Shown here piece after piece: positions 17,898 to 26,555 of a stretch of DNA of 64,000 nucleotides. How positions within the stretch are numbered: the first letter of the stretch is position 1; each line of letters begins with the position of its first letter. Under the pieces are notes generated by a model. The model saw only the letters and a list, made by a program, of their open reading frames with translations, had not been told where the DNA came from and made no database searches. The DNA is taken from contig NZ_WUYX01000071.1 in the NCBI RefSeq assembly GCF_009834785.1, forward strand, positions 124,001 to 188,000, written 5' to 3'. This DNA is from Natronorubrum halalkaliphilum (lineage in GTDB: Archaea > Halobacteriota > Halobacteria > Halobacteriales > Natrialbaceae). Made by a program: the position numbers and the translations under genes.

Positions 17898-18632
17898 ATG
17901 GTCCCTTCCGTTCCCACGCTCCGCCAGTTCCTCCTCTCTCCGGCCGCGTTTTTCGAGGAGCGGCCGCCGGCCGAAACGCTCCCGATCGCGGCGGGTATCG
18001 TGGTCCTCTTCGCCGTGAGCCTCGTCGTCTCCCTCGTGTTGATCGGGTCGATGCTCGCCGGGGCAGTCGACGCGACGGTGACGATGGACAACCCGGACCG
18101 GCCGCCCGGACCGATCTGTGACCACCACGAGGGCGCTTCGGACTCGATCCTGAGCGAGAACTGCGACGAACCCGAGACGATCGAACGCGACGCCGGCGCG
18201 CTGGTACAGGAGGCGATACACGACTACCTCTGGATTGCGCTGATCGGCCCGTTCGTCCTCTGGCTCGGCGGCGGCGTCGTCTTGTACGCCGCCGGACGGC
18301 TCGCGGGCGGGACGCCGTCGTTCACGGGGACGCTGGCACTCGCCGGCTGGGCCGCGCTTCCGGAGCTGTTCCGACTCGCCGTCGGAGTGGTCGCGATACG
18401 GGTCGCCCTCTCGAGTCTGACGATCACCGACCTCGACAAAGCGGCCGACGCGCTCGAGGCGGCGATGGCGCCGATAGATCCCGTCTTGCTGGTCGCCTCG
18501 CTCGTCACGGTCGCCTGGCAGTGGCACGTGCTTACCGGCGGACTCTCTCGAGAGGCGGCCCTCTCCCGGCGAGCGGCCGCCGTCGCCGCTGGCGTCCCGT
18601 TGGCGCTCTACGCCCTCGTCACCGTCGCGTAG
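17898..18632 (+). CDS. Yip1-family membrane protein
   Basis: 244 aa with five hydrophobic helices and the typical N-terminus LRQFLLSPAAFFEERPPAET (LxxPxxFF motif of archaeal Yip1 proteins). A ~45-residue acidic, cysteine-containing loop follows helix 1. In eukaryotes Yip1 proteins act in vesicle traffic; the archaeal role is unknown. An AT-rich stretch at 17857-17880 probably holds its promoter. Confidence 0.78.
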   Translation: MVPSVPTLRQFLLSPAAFFEERPPAETLPIAAGIVVLFAVSLVVSLVLIGSMLAGAVDATVTMDNPDRPPGPICDHHEGASDSILSENCDEPETIERDAGALVQEAIHDYLWIALIGPFVLWLGGGVVLYAAGRLAGGTPSFTGTLALAGWAALPELFRLAVGVVAIRVALSSLTITDLDKAADALEAAMAPIDPVLLVASLVTVAWQWHVLTGGLSREAALSRRAAAVAAGVPLALYALVTVA

Positions 18633-18674
18633 CGCTTTCGTCCGGTCGCCGTTTCCCCGTTCACGGCCGGCGGC

Positions 18675-19739
18675 TCACTCCAGGACGGCTTCGACCGCGT
18701 CCATCGCCCGATCGACTTTTTCGACCTCGGCGTTGTACCCCATGTGACCGAGCCGAAGAATGTCGTCTTCCAGTTCGCCGAGCCCGGTCGCCAGAACGAT
18801 ATCCGTCTCGTCCGCGACCCGTTGCTGGACTCGCTTCGCGTCGCCCGGCAGGTGAAACGCCGTCACCGTCGGCGAACTCCGCTCGGGATCGGGATAGCGG
18901 TCGAGCCCGAGTTCTTCACCCCGCTCTCGACACCGCTCGGCGGCTTTCGCGTGCCGATCGAAGGTGGCCTCGAGACCGTCCTCGAGCGCCAGATCGAGCG
19001 CCGCGTCGAGGGCGGCCACGTTCGCCGGGAGATGGGTGTAGGGAAAGCCGTCGGAGACGTCCCGCCACGGAAGGAAGTTCGTGTACAGCGAGGACGGCTC
19101 GCGCTCCGCCATCGCCTCCCAGGCTCGATCGCTGATCGCGGCGGTCGTCAGCCCCGGCGGCGCGCTGAAACACTTCTGGGAGGCCCCGAGACAGACGTCG
19201 ATTCGGTCGGTCGGCACTGGCGTGCCACCGAGCGACGAGACGGCGTCTACGACGCTCAACACGTCGTGTTCGTCGAGTAGATCCAGTACGGGACCCATGT
19301 CGTTGAGCGTCCCGGTGGGCGTCTCGCAGTGGACCAGCGTCGCGACTTTGAACGGCTCGCCGGCGGAAGCCGCATCTTCGAGGGCCGCCTCGACGGCCTC
19401 GAGATCGTAACCCTCGTCGTACGGCGCGGAGACGAGTTCGGCGTCCCCGTCGGCGGCGTCGACGAAGTCGGCGAATCCGTCGCCGTAGATCCCGTTCGAA
19501 ACGCAGAGCACGCGGTCGCCGGGCGCGACCAGCGACGTGATCGCCGCCTCGAGGCCGAGAATGCCCTCGCCGCCGAGAACGACGACGTCGTGTGACGTCT
19601 CGTACACCGTCGCGAGTTTCTCACAGGTCTCGTCGTACCGCTGTGCAAACGCGGTTTCGACGTTCGGATTCGGTTGTTCCTCGGCCATCGCTTCTCTGAC
19701 CGCCGGCGGGACGGTCGTCGGTCCTGGGGTGAACCTCAT
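18675..19739 (-). CDS. Class V PLP aminotransferase (alanine-glyoxylate/serine-pyruvate type)
   Basis: 354 aa. It starts MRFTPGPTTVPPAVREAM, the family N-terminus. PLP-binding features: VVVLGGEGILGLEAAITSL (phosphate loop), VHCETPTGTLNDMGPVLDLL, the Asp of SVVDAVSSLGGTPVPTD, and the Schiff-base lysine in CLGASQKCFSAPPGL. It moves an amino group between small amino acids and glyoxylate or pyruvate; the exact donor cannot be told. Complete and single. A phosphonate-related transaminase would look alike, but there is no supporting neighbour. Confidence 0.87.
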   Translation of the reverse strand: MRFTPGPTTVPPAVREAMAEEQPNPNVETAFAQRYDETCEKLATVYETSHDVVVLGGEGILGLEAAITSLVAPGDRVLCVSNGIYGDGFADFVDAADGDAELVSAPYDEGYDLEAVEAALEDAASAGEPFKVATLVHCETPTGTLNDMGPVLDLLDEHDVLSVVDAVSSLGGTPVPTDRIDVCLGASQKCFSAPPGLTTAAISDRAWEAMAEREPSSLYTNFLPWRDVSDGFPYTHLPANVAALDAALDLALEDGLEATFDRHAKAAERCRERGEELGLDRYPDPERSSPTVTAFHLPGDAKRVQQRVADETDIVLATGLGELEDDILRLGHMGYNAEVEKVDRAMDAVEAVLE

Positions 19740-19833
19740 GCTAGGTCATGCGAATCGATGGCATTAGCCGGTTGCGGTTGCGACGACCGCGTGCCAGTCG
19801 TCGGGTTCGTCTCGATCGCCCGTCGAGACTTGA

Positions 19834-22500
19834 TCACGCCTCGAGTAACGTTCGCGAGGAGTTCGCGACGATCAGCAGGCCGCTGGCCGCCAGCGCCGCG
19901 GTCGTGACCGCCGGACTCAACAGCCCCGCCAGCGCGACCGGGATCACGATCGCGTTGTAGACCAGCGCTAACCCGAGATTCTGGACGACGCGCTCGCGGG
20001 CGGCACGCGCCAGCGCGAACGCTCGTTCGACCGCGGCGAGGTCGTCGTCGACGATGGCGAGGTCGGCCGCGTCGGCGGCCAACGCCGTCCCGCTGCCGAG
20101 CGAGATGCCCAGATCCGCCGCGGCGAGGGCGGGACCGTCGTTCGTTCCGTCGCCGACCATCGCGACGCGGTTCTCGGCGCGGAGTCGCCGGATCGCCGCC
20201 GTCTTGCCGTCGGGCGGCACCGCCGCAAAGACGTGCTCGACGCCCGGATGCCGTCGGAAGCGGGCCGCCGCCGAGTCGTCGTCGCCGGTGAGCACGACGA
20301 CGTCGATCCCGCTTTCGTCCAGCGCCGTCACGGTCGCGTCCCACTCGGTCCGCGATTCGTCACCAACGACGACGATCCCCTCCGCGTGTCCCTCCCGTCC
20401 GACGACGACGGGCAGTCGGCCGTCGTCTCGCGCCGCCGCGATTCGCGTTTCGAGGTCCCCCTCGAGGTCCCAGTCCTGCTCGCGAAAACAGTCGGGGTGG
20501 CCGACGAGCACTCGCCGCCCGTCGACGGTGCCCTCGACGCCGGTCGCGTGGCGCCGGAACTCCCGTATGCGGTCGGTGGGCTCGTCCGGTTCGTCCGCGT
20601 CGTCGGTAACGCCCCCGTCCGTTCGTGTCGTCTCGTCGGCGAACCCGTCGGTTTCGCCGCTTCCTCCCCGATCGTCGCTTTCACCGCTCCGGCCGTCTCC
20701 GTCGGCGAACGCCGCCTCGATCGCGGCCGCCGCCGGATGGGACGCGCGCCGCTCCACCGACCCGGCCGCTCGAAGGAGTTCCGCCGGCGCGTCCGCCTCG
20801 AGCACGCTCATCTCGCCGGTCGTGAGCGTCCCCGTCTTATCGAAGACGACAACGTCGATCTCCCGGAGCCGTTCGAAGACGCTCTCGTCGAAGACGACGA
20901 TCCCTCGCTCGAGCGCGTCGCGGACGCTCGAGGCGACCGAACACGGCGTCGCGAGGCCGAGCGCCCACGGGCTGACGACGATGATCGTCAGGAGGACCGT
21001 CATCGCGGCGGCGACCGGAGTCGCCTCGAGCAGGATCGACGCTACGCCGGCGACGACGGCTGTGGCGACGACGAACGGGAGGAGAGTCGCCGCGAGCGCG
21101 TCGGCGCGGCGCTGGACGCCGTGGTCGACGCTCTGGAGGTTCCACACCGTACGCGTTAGCTGATCGATGCTGCTGGTCGTCCGATCGCCGACGGCGACGA
21201 CCGCGGCGCCGCCGGTTACGACCGAGCCGCCGATCACGGCGTCGCCCGCCGCTTTCGAGATCGGTAACGACTCGCCGGTGATGACCGCCTCGTCGACCGC
21301 GCACTCGCCCTCGGCGAGCGTTCCGTCGACGGGGATCCGCTCGCCCGCCCGGACGAGCAGTCGGTCGTCGGCCCCGATCTCTTCGATCGGGCTCTCCCGC
21401 GTTGTTCCGTCCGCCTCGAGGACGCGGGCCGTCTCGACCTGGGAGACCGTGAGATCGGTGAGCCGGTCCATCGCGCGTCGTTTGATCGTCGCCTCGTAGA
21501 AGACGGCGGCCATCACCGTTGCGGCGACGAGGATCGTCAGGTCGTAGTAGATTTCGGGTTGGCCGACGACGAAGGCGAGCGTTCCGTAGGCGAAGGCGGC
21601 GACGATCGTCAGCGTCGCGAGCAGATGGACGCTCGGCTCACGGAGTTTCAGACTCACGTAGGCCCCGCGCAAGAGCGGCATGCCGGTCAGGTAGAGCACG
21701 GCTCCCGTGAGCACGAAAAAGAGCGGCAAGAACAGGACGCCGTCGAAACTCGCGAACGTCTCCGCGTACAGCCCGAACAGCCAGTAGTCCGTGTAGCCGG
21801 CGAGATACACCGGATAGAACACCGTAACGTACGGGATCAGCAGGAACGAGCCGAAGACGATTCCGACGATGTACCGCAGTTCGAGGACGTCTTCCGAGCG
21901 GCGCTTTCGCAGTCCGTGCATTTCGCGTGATCTGTGGGTGGTGCTCGTCTGGTCCTCGGCGGGGCCGGCGTCAGCGTCGGTATCTCCTCTCGCGGGAGCC
22001 TCTGCCGCGTTCTCGCGCCGGTAAGCCGTGTAGCCGATCGTCGTCAGACCGTCCTCGAGCGCCGCCGCCGACGTCCGGTCGGGATCGTGATCGACCCGGA
22101 CCGTCTCCGTGACGTAGCTCGCAGCCGCGTCCGAGACGCCCGCGCGGTTCTCGGCGACCGACTCGAGGTACGACTCGCAGAGCGCCGAGTGCATGCCGTC
22201 GACTCGGAAGAACGTCCGCGCGTGGCTTTCGTTCTGGGAAGCGGGCTTCGTTCGAGAATCGGGGTTACGGCCGGTGTCGGCGTCGAAGTCGGCCGCGTCC
22301 GTGCCGTTGGTTCCGTCAGTGCCGTCGCTGTCTCCGAGCACGTCGACGATCTCGCGACAGCCGCTCGAGCAGAAGAATCCGTCGACATCGGTATCGGCGT
22401 CGGCGTCGCTGTCCGCCGCCTCCACCGTCTCCGCCGCCGACTCGCCACATTCCGCCCCGCAGAGCCGACAGCGGCCGCGCTCCGTCTCCCAGTCGCTCAC
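19834..22500 (-). CDS. P1B-type heavy-metal ATPase with an atypical metal-binding site
   Basis: 888 aa. Order: N-terminal cysteine-rich patch (RCRLCGAECG...FFCSSGC), degenerate HMA domain (VDGMHSALCESYL, first Cys of GMxCxxC missing), eight-helix transporter core, actuator TGES (VITGESLPIS), DKTGTLTTGEMSV phosphorylation site, SHP motif (RRASHPAAAAI), and hinge VGDGTNDGPALAAADLG. The transmembrane metal motif, normally CPC, reads SPW (IIVVSPWALGLATPCSVASS). ATP-driven export is supported by the intact catalytic motifs; the ion is uncertain. The N-terminal layout recalls FixI/CcoI-like ATPases. The P/N domain has an acidic low-complexity insert (SDDRGGSGETDGF). Confidence 0.87.
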   Translation of the reverse strand: MSDWETERGRCRLCGAECGESAAETVEAADSDADADTDVDGFFCSSGCREIVDVLGDSDGTDGTNGTDAADFDADTGRNPDSRTKPASQNESHARTFFRVDGMHSALCESYLESVAENRAGVSDAAASYVTETVRVDHDPDRTSAAALEDGLTTIGYTAYRRENAAEAPARGDTDADAGPAEDQTSTTHRSREMHGLRKRRSEDVLELRYIVGIVFGSFLLIPYVTVFYPVYLAGYTDYWLFGLYAETFASFDGVLFLPLFFVLTGAVLYLTGMPLLRGAYVSLKLREPSVHLLATLTIVAAFAYGTLAFVVGQPEIYYDLTILVAATVMAAVFYEATIKRRAMDRLTDLTVSQVETARVLEADGTTRESPIEEIGADDRLLVRAGERIPVDGTLAEGECAVDEAVITGESLPISKAAGDAVIGGSVVTGGAAVVAVGDRTTSSIDQLTRTVWNLQSVDHGVQRRADALAATLLPFVVATAVVAGVASILLEATPVAAAMTVLLTIIVVSPWALGLATPCSVASSVRDALERGIVVFDESVFERLREIDVVVFDKTGTLTTGEMSVLEADAPAELLRAAGSVERRASHPAAAAIEAAFADGDGRSGESDDRGGSGETDGFADETTRTDGGVTDDADEPDEPTDRIREFRRHATGVEGTVDGRRVLVGHPDCFREQDWDLEGDLETRIAAARDDGRLPVVVGREGHAEGIVVVGDESRTEWDATVTALDESGIDVVVLTGDDDSAAARFRRHPGVEHVFAAVPPDGKTAAIRRLRAENRVAMVGDGTNDGPALAAADLGISLGSGTALAADAADLAIVDDDLAAVERAFALARAARERVVQNLGLALVYNAIVIPVALAGLLSPAVTTAALAASGLLIVANSSRTLLEA

Positions 22501-22548
22501 GACACGGCTAGTTCACTCTCGAGTGCAATAACAGTGGGCGGCGCCCCG

Positions 22549-24087
22549 TCAGTGCCGTTCGATGACCGTGCCGTTCTCGCCGACCGCAACCGAGCGCTCG
22601 GGGGCGATCGAAATCGCCTGCAGCGCGTCGGTTCCGTCGATGTCGATTCGTTCCCAGTCGGCCGTCGGCGTGGACCGCTCGTGAATTCCGTCATCGGCAC
22701 ACGCCGCCGTTCGCTCGCCGGAGCGGGCGAGGCCGGTCAGCGAGCCGTCGGCGACGCGTTCGGGCGTCCACGTCGATCCGCCGTAGCGGTGGACGACGCC
22801 GTCGTCAGCGCTCACGAGACAGTCTCCCCGCCCCGTGGTCGCGACGTCGGTGAGCGTCCCGTCGGCTCCCTCGAGTCCAACTCGCTCGAACGACTCGCCG
22901 CCGTCGGTCGTCTCGAAGACGCCGTCGTTGGTGTCACAGCAGTAGCCGACGTCGCCGACGAGTTCGACGCCGCTCAGACTCGAGCCGCTGCCGGGCTTGT
23001 CGGGACCCGTCCACTCCAGGTCTCCCTCGCGATACGTTCCGCGGAGGACGGCCCCGGAGCCGTTGATCAGGAGGATCGTCTCCGCGTCGCTCGAGCCGCC
23101 GACGGCGACGCCCAGCCAGTTGTCGGTGACGTCTTCGGGAGCCGTGTAATCCGTGTGGCGGCCGGTTTCGACGTCGACGCGCCCGAGAGCGCCACTGTCG
23201 CCGGCGATCCAGACCGCCTCGCCGTCGGCCGTCGCGTCCGCGCCGCGGAGGTCGTTACCCTGGGCGGCAGGGCCGTCCTCGAGGACGACCGACCACTGGC
23301 CCTGACCGTCGCCGCTGAGGACGGTACCATCGGCACCGACCGCGTAGGCGTCGCTCGCGGTCGGGATCGCGACGTCGTACAACGCCGTCTCCGCGGGTGT
23401 GTCGACGCCGTGCCACTCGGCGCCGGCGTCTGCAGAGTCCGATTTCGGTTCCTCGATAGACGCTTCGTCGCGGCCGTCATCGGCTGCCGCGTCCGCGGGT
23501 ATCGCTCTGTCGTCGTCGGATTCCGTTTCGGCAGCGTCATCGTCAGCATCGGCCGCCGTCGATTCCGTTTCGGCCCCCTCGAGCGGCTCTCCCGTCCCTG
23601 CACCCGTCTTCGCCTCCTGATCGGCTGTCGCCTCCGATTCAGTGCCGGCAGTGTCGCCCGTCGTCGCGTTTTTGCCAGTCTCCGTCGAGGTGTCTGTGAC
23701 AGCGTCGGACGCGGAAGCCGCGGCGGTGTCCGCGGTCGCGGCTGCATCGCTATCCTCCCGAGCGTCGGTGCCTCGCGCCTCGCTCGAGCGGCCGCTTCCG
23801 TCGTCGCTCCCGTCCGCCCCCGCGGACCCGGTGCCGTCCTCCCCGTTCGACCCCGTCGCAGATGCGGATTTGTCGCGGGGCCGTGCCCGCCCGCGTCGGA
23901 GATACAGCACGACCGGCGGGACGGCGTACGTCGCGAGCGCGAGCGCGGCGAACCAGTTGTGAACGATCGTCAGCGTCCCGAACGCGGTCAGTCCGGCCGT
24001 CGCGACGGCGTGGACCCACGTCTTCGTGTAGTTGCGAAAGAAGCGAACGAAGCCGTTCGCGTCGGTCCGGGCATCGTGTGTCGTCAT
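22549..24087 (-). CDS. Membrane-tethered beta-propeller (BNR/YCF48-like) protein
   Basis: 512 aa. Two hydrophobic helices near the N-terminus (about residues 25-65) are followed by ~150 residues of Ser/Thr/Asp/Glu-rich low-complexity linker. The C-terminal ~280 residues carry repeated blade motifs: AETALYDVAIPTASDAYAVG, ADGEAVWIAGDSGALGRV, DVGYCCDTNDGVFETTDGGE, CLVSADDGVVHRYGGSTW and RSVAVGENGTVI. Such W/G-rich repeats resemble sialidase Asp-box or YCF48 propellers. Location is probably the cell surface. It ends ~50 bp upstream of the P-type ATPase start and is in the same orientation, so co-transcription is likely. Confidence 0.72.
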   Translation of the reverse strand: MTTHDARTDANGFVRFFRNYTKTWVHAVATAGLTAFGTLTIVHNWFAALALATYAVPPVVLYLRRGRARPRDKSASATGSNGEDGTGSAGADGSDDGSGRSSEARGTDAREDSDAAATADTAAASASDAVTDTSTETGKNATTGDTAGTESEATADQEAKTGAGTGEPLEGAETESTAADADDDAAETESDDDRAIPADAAADDGRDEASIEEPKSDSADAGAEWHGVDTPAETALYDVAIPTASDAYAVGADGTVLSGDGQGQWSVVLEDGPAAQGNDLRGADATADGEAVWIAGDSGALGRVDVETGRHTDYTAPEDVTDNWLGVAVGGSSDAETILLINGSGAVLRGTYREGDLEWTGPDKPGSGSSLSGVELVGDVGYCCDTNDGVFETTDGGESFERVGLEGADGTLTDVATTGRGDCLVSADDGVVHRYGGSTWTPERVADGSLTGLARSGERTAACADDGIHERSTPTADWERIDIDGTDALQAISIAPERSVAVGENGTVIERH

Positions 24088-24269
24088 CAGTGGGGCCCTC
24101 GAGTCGGGCGGATTCCGCCGCTCGCCGTCGCTCGAGGCTCGAGTTCATCGTATCGGACCGCCGGCAAAAAGGACACTGCAGGCAAGCCCATTCCGCCAAA
24201 CGGGGGCGTTCGTCGCGTTTTAGGGGTACTTGGCGACGACGGGGTCGACGGGTTCGGCGCGTTCGAGGC

Positions 24270-24524
24270 TCAGCGTTCGGATCGCCGCGTCGTCCCGACC
24301 GAGATCGTGAGGACGCCGTTGTTGTAGACGGCGTTTCGGTCGTCGGTGAAGACGTACGGCGTGACCGGCGGCGTGATCGTCTGCTCGAAGGCGGTCTCAC
24401 CGTGGTCGATCCGGAGTTGGATCTGCTTCGAACTGACCGTTACCGTGATATCGTCGACCGTCGCGGGGGTGGCATCGACGACGACGGTAAGCTGATCTGC
24501 GGCGCAGTCGTACACGGCCCGCAT
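24270..24524 (-). CDS. Hsp20-like (alpha-crystallin-type) small protein
   Basis: 84 aa from MRAVYDCAADQLTVVV: a compact beta-sandwich with VDDITVTVSSKQIQLRI, TAFEQTITPPVTPYVFTDDR and the terminal VYNNGVLTISVGTT, which matches the C-terminal GVLTI(x)V strand of Hsp20/ACD proteins. A longer start at 24638 lies inside the palindromic repeat 24634-24720 and would add a low-complexity leader. It would act as a small chaperone or a p23-like domain; shorter than typical sHsps (~130 aa), so only the core domain is present. Confidence 0.68.
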   Translation of the reverse strand: MRAVYDCAADQLTVVVDATPATVDDITVTVSSKQIQLRIDHGETAFEQTITPPVTPYVFTDDRNAVYNNGVLTISVGTTRRSER

Positions 24525-24633
24525 CGGGAACGATCGGGACGTGGTGTGCGAAGAGGAGGACACGGTGTGGGGTTCCGAAGCCACGGTGAAACCCGTCCCC
24601 GTGTACAGGTGTAGGCTTGATATCCCGCCTCGT

Positions 24634-24720
24634 CTCATACGGGTCACTGTAACTATGTACCGCCGATCGACGACCCCGTTCTGGCGACTGGCGGTAATTG
24701 ACTACAGTAAACCGTATCAG
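24634..24720 (-). repeat. Palindromic dispersed repeat R1, copy A
   Basis: Copy of the ~88 bp family also at 34021, 37641, 41661 and 63217. Read on the minus strand it runs from CTGATACGGTTTACTGTAGT through a GCCGATC-centred inverted repeat to CCGTATGAG. Its right end abuts and overlaps the possible upstream start of the Hsp20-like gene. The stem is less perfect than in other copies (CGATCGACG versus CTGGCGACTGG). Confidence 0.85.
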
Positions 24721-24760
24721 AGCCGCATCCGTCCCGGGCCCCGTAGCTGGTGTCGCCGTT

Positions 24761-24874
24761 CATACTGTCGGACAGAAGCCGATGAGAAGTCGGTCGCGAA
24801 TTCGCGGCCGCCCTTGGGGATGACGGCCGCAGTAGCGCGACCGATGTTCGAATAGTTCTGGCCAGCAGTATCAG
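24761..24874 (+). repeat. Palindromic dispersed repeat R2, copy 1
   Basis: About 114 bp, nearly identical to 30761-30874 over its right two thirds (shared block CGCGAATTCGCGGCCG, then GATGACGGCCGCAGTAGCGCG and TCGAATAGTTCTGGCC). The two halves are imperfect inverted repeats of each other, so it can fold into one long hairpin. Its right end (CAGTATCAG) overlaps the stop codon of the sulfatase gene that ends at 24871. It lies only 40 bp from R1 copy A. Confidence 0.85.
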
Positions 24875-26391
24875 AGATACCCCAGATCCGCCAGCCGCTC
24901 TTTCGTCCCCTCGCGCATCGCAACGTCGTCCGCCTCGTCGGCGTCCTCGAGCGGCTCGAACCGGTCCTCGAGCCGACGCCGGAGCGCCCGAACGGTCTCG
25001 GGGTTGTCGGCTGCGATATCGTCGCGTTCGTTCGGATCGACCGTCATGTCGTGGAGGCGCTCGAAGCCGTCGTCGCCGCGGACGTACTTGAACTCCCGCG
25101 TCCGAACCGCGCGAAGCCGACGGTCGTACTCGCGAACGCGATCAGGAATGTCGCCGAAACGTGCCTCGAGCCGATCGATCGAGGGCTGGGGGGCGACGTA
25201 CTCGGCGAAGACGGCGTCTCTCGAGGGCGAGGCCGAGGCCGACGTCAAATCCGGATGCATCGAGCGACTCGAGCCCTGCTCGCGAAGCGCCGGATCGTCG
25301 ATATCGACCGCTTCGAGCAGCGTCGCCGGAAGGTCGAGCAACTGGACGAGGTCGTCGCGTCGGCCGCCGCCGGTAAACGGCCCGCCGTGGAGCACCAGCG
25401 GGACGTTGATCAGCGTGTCGTAGAGGTTGTACTGGTGACCGAAGAAGCCGTGTTCGCCGATGTGCTCGCCGTGGTCGCCACAGACGACGAACAGGGTGTC
25501 TTCCCAGGCACCAGCGTCTTCGAGTGCCGATCGGAGCTGTCCGAGTTGGTCGTCGACGTACGCGAGTTCTGCCTTGTACAGGCCGCGGAGGAGCGAAAAC
25601 TCCCGTTCAGTGAGCTCGTAGTCCTCGCAGTCGTAGGCGCGAGGATCCTGTCGGATCGCCCTCGCCTCGTCGTAGCTCGCGTCGTCGGGGAGGAACCGCT
25701 CGGCGTACTCCCGCGGCGGGTCGTACTCGACGTGCGGTTCGATGAAGTTACAGAACAGGAAGAAGGGCCGGTCGGCGTCGCGCTCCTCGAGCCAGTTTGC
25801 GATCCAGGTCGTCGATCGGTCGGACCCGTCATCGCCGGCCGGCTGGAGCGCTTCACTGTAGAGGATGTTCGCGGCGTTGACCAGCGGGTTGCCGTCGAAG
25901 AGCCGGTTTCGGGTCGCCTGGAGCTTCTCCCGGAGATCCTCGCCGCGGACCACCGCGCCCATATCCGCGTCGGACTGGATATACTGCCAGCCCTTTCGAA
26001 GTTCGTCGAACCCTCGGTCGAAGCCGAACTCCTCGGTGATCCAGGTGTTGTTCGAGACGCCGATCGTCTCGTAGCCGGAGTCGGCGAACGATTCGGGAAG
26101 GGTCCGCAACTCGTCGTCGAGGTACGTGTGATCGCCGTGGGTCCCGTGTTCGGAGGGGTAGGTTCCCGTGAACATCGACGCGTGAGACGGTAGCGTCCAC
26201 GGGGCGGTCGCGAAGGCGTTGTCGAACGTCGTTCCCTCCCTCGAGAGTCGGGTCAGCGTCGGCGTCGTTTCCGGGCCGATGCTTCTCGCTCGAGCCGTGT
26301 CGAGAACAACGAGAACGACGTTCCGCGGGGTCGAATGTGGCTTCGGGTCACGCTCGTTAGACGACGAATTTGTGTTCGTAGATCCCGCCAT
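24871..26391 (-). CDS. Sulfatase/alkaline-phosphatase-superfamily hydrolase (Thr nucleophile type)
   Basis: 506 aa from the ATG at 26391 (MAGSTNTNSSSNERDP). Family marks: NVVLVVLDTARARSIG (metal Asp), the nucleophile region APWTLPSHASMFTGTYPSEHG, FLFCNFIEPHVEYDPP, and VCGDHGEHIGEHGFFGH (metal D-H). At the position of the formylglycine Cys/Ser of true sulfatases there is Thr (TLPSH instead of CxPSR). This points to a phosphotransferase or sulfatase with another mechanism, common among haloarchaeal surface-glycan clusters. The stop codon overlaps repeat R2. The gene is divergent from the Cys-type sulfatase at 26556. Confidence 0.85.
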   Translation of the reverse strand: MAGSTNTNSSSNERDPKPHSTPRNVVLVVLDTARARSIGPETTPTLTRLSREGTTFDNAFATAPWTLPSHASMFTGTYPSEHGTHGDHTYLDDELRTLPESFADSGYETIGVSNNTWITEEFGFDRGFDELRKGWQYIQSDADMGAVVRGEDLREKLQATRNRLFDGNPLVNAANILYSEALQPAGDDGSDRSTTWIANWLEERDADRPFFLFCNFIEPHVEYDPPREYAERFLPDDASYDEARAIRQDPRAYDCEDYELTEREFSLLRGLYKAELAYVDDQLGQLRSALEDAGAWEDTLFVVCGDHGEHIGEHGFFGHQYNLYDTLINVPLVLHGGPFTGGGRRDDLVQLLDLPATLLEAVDIDDPALREQGSSRSMHPDLTSASASPSRDAVFAEYVAPQPSIDRLEARFGDIPDRVREYDRRLRAVRTREFKYVRGDDGFERLHDMTVDPNERDDIAADNPETVRALRRRLEDRFEPLEDADEADDVAMREGTKERLADLGYL

Positions 26392-26555
26392 GTGTAGCAC
26401 ACATCCACCCCTCGAAGGGAAGGCCACCGCCCCGGAGTATGCAGGTGGTTCACGATATTGGAATGTGTACCGAACGGTGATAGTACGGCTCAAGAAAGGG
26501 TTCTGTGGCAGTATCAGTCCGAACTCTTACTCCCCACGTGATTCAATACGCGGAC

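Noticed and set aside
21934-24327. 797-aa plus-strand open frame across the propeller gene and the ATPase N-terminus
   Set aside because: Arg/Val-rich shadow frame that crosses two well-supported reverse-strand genes and their gap.
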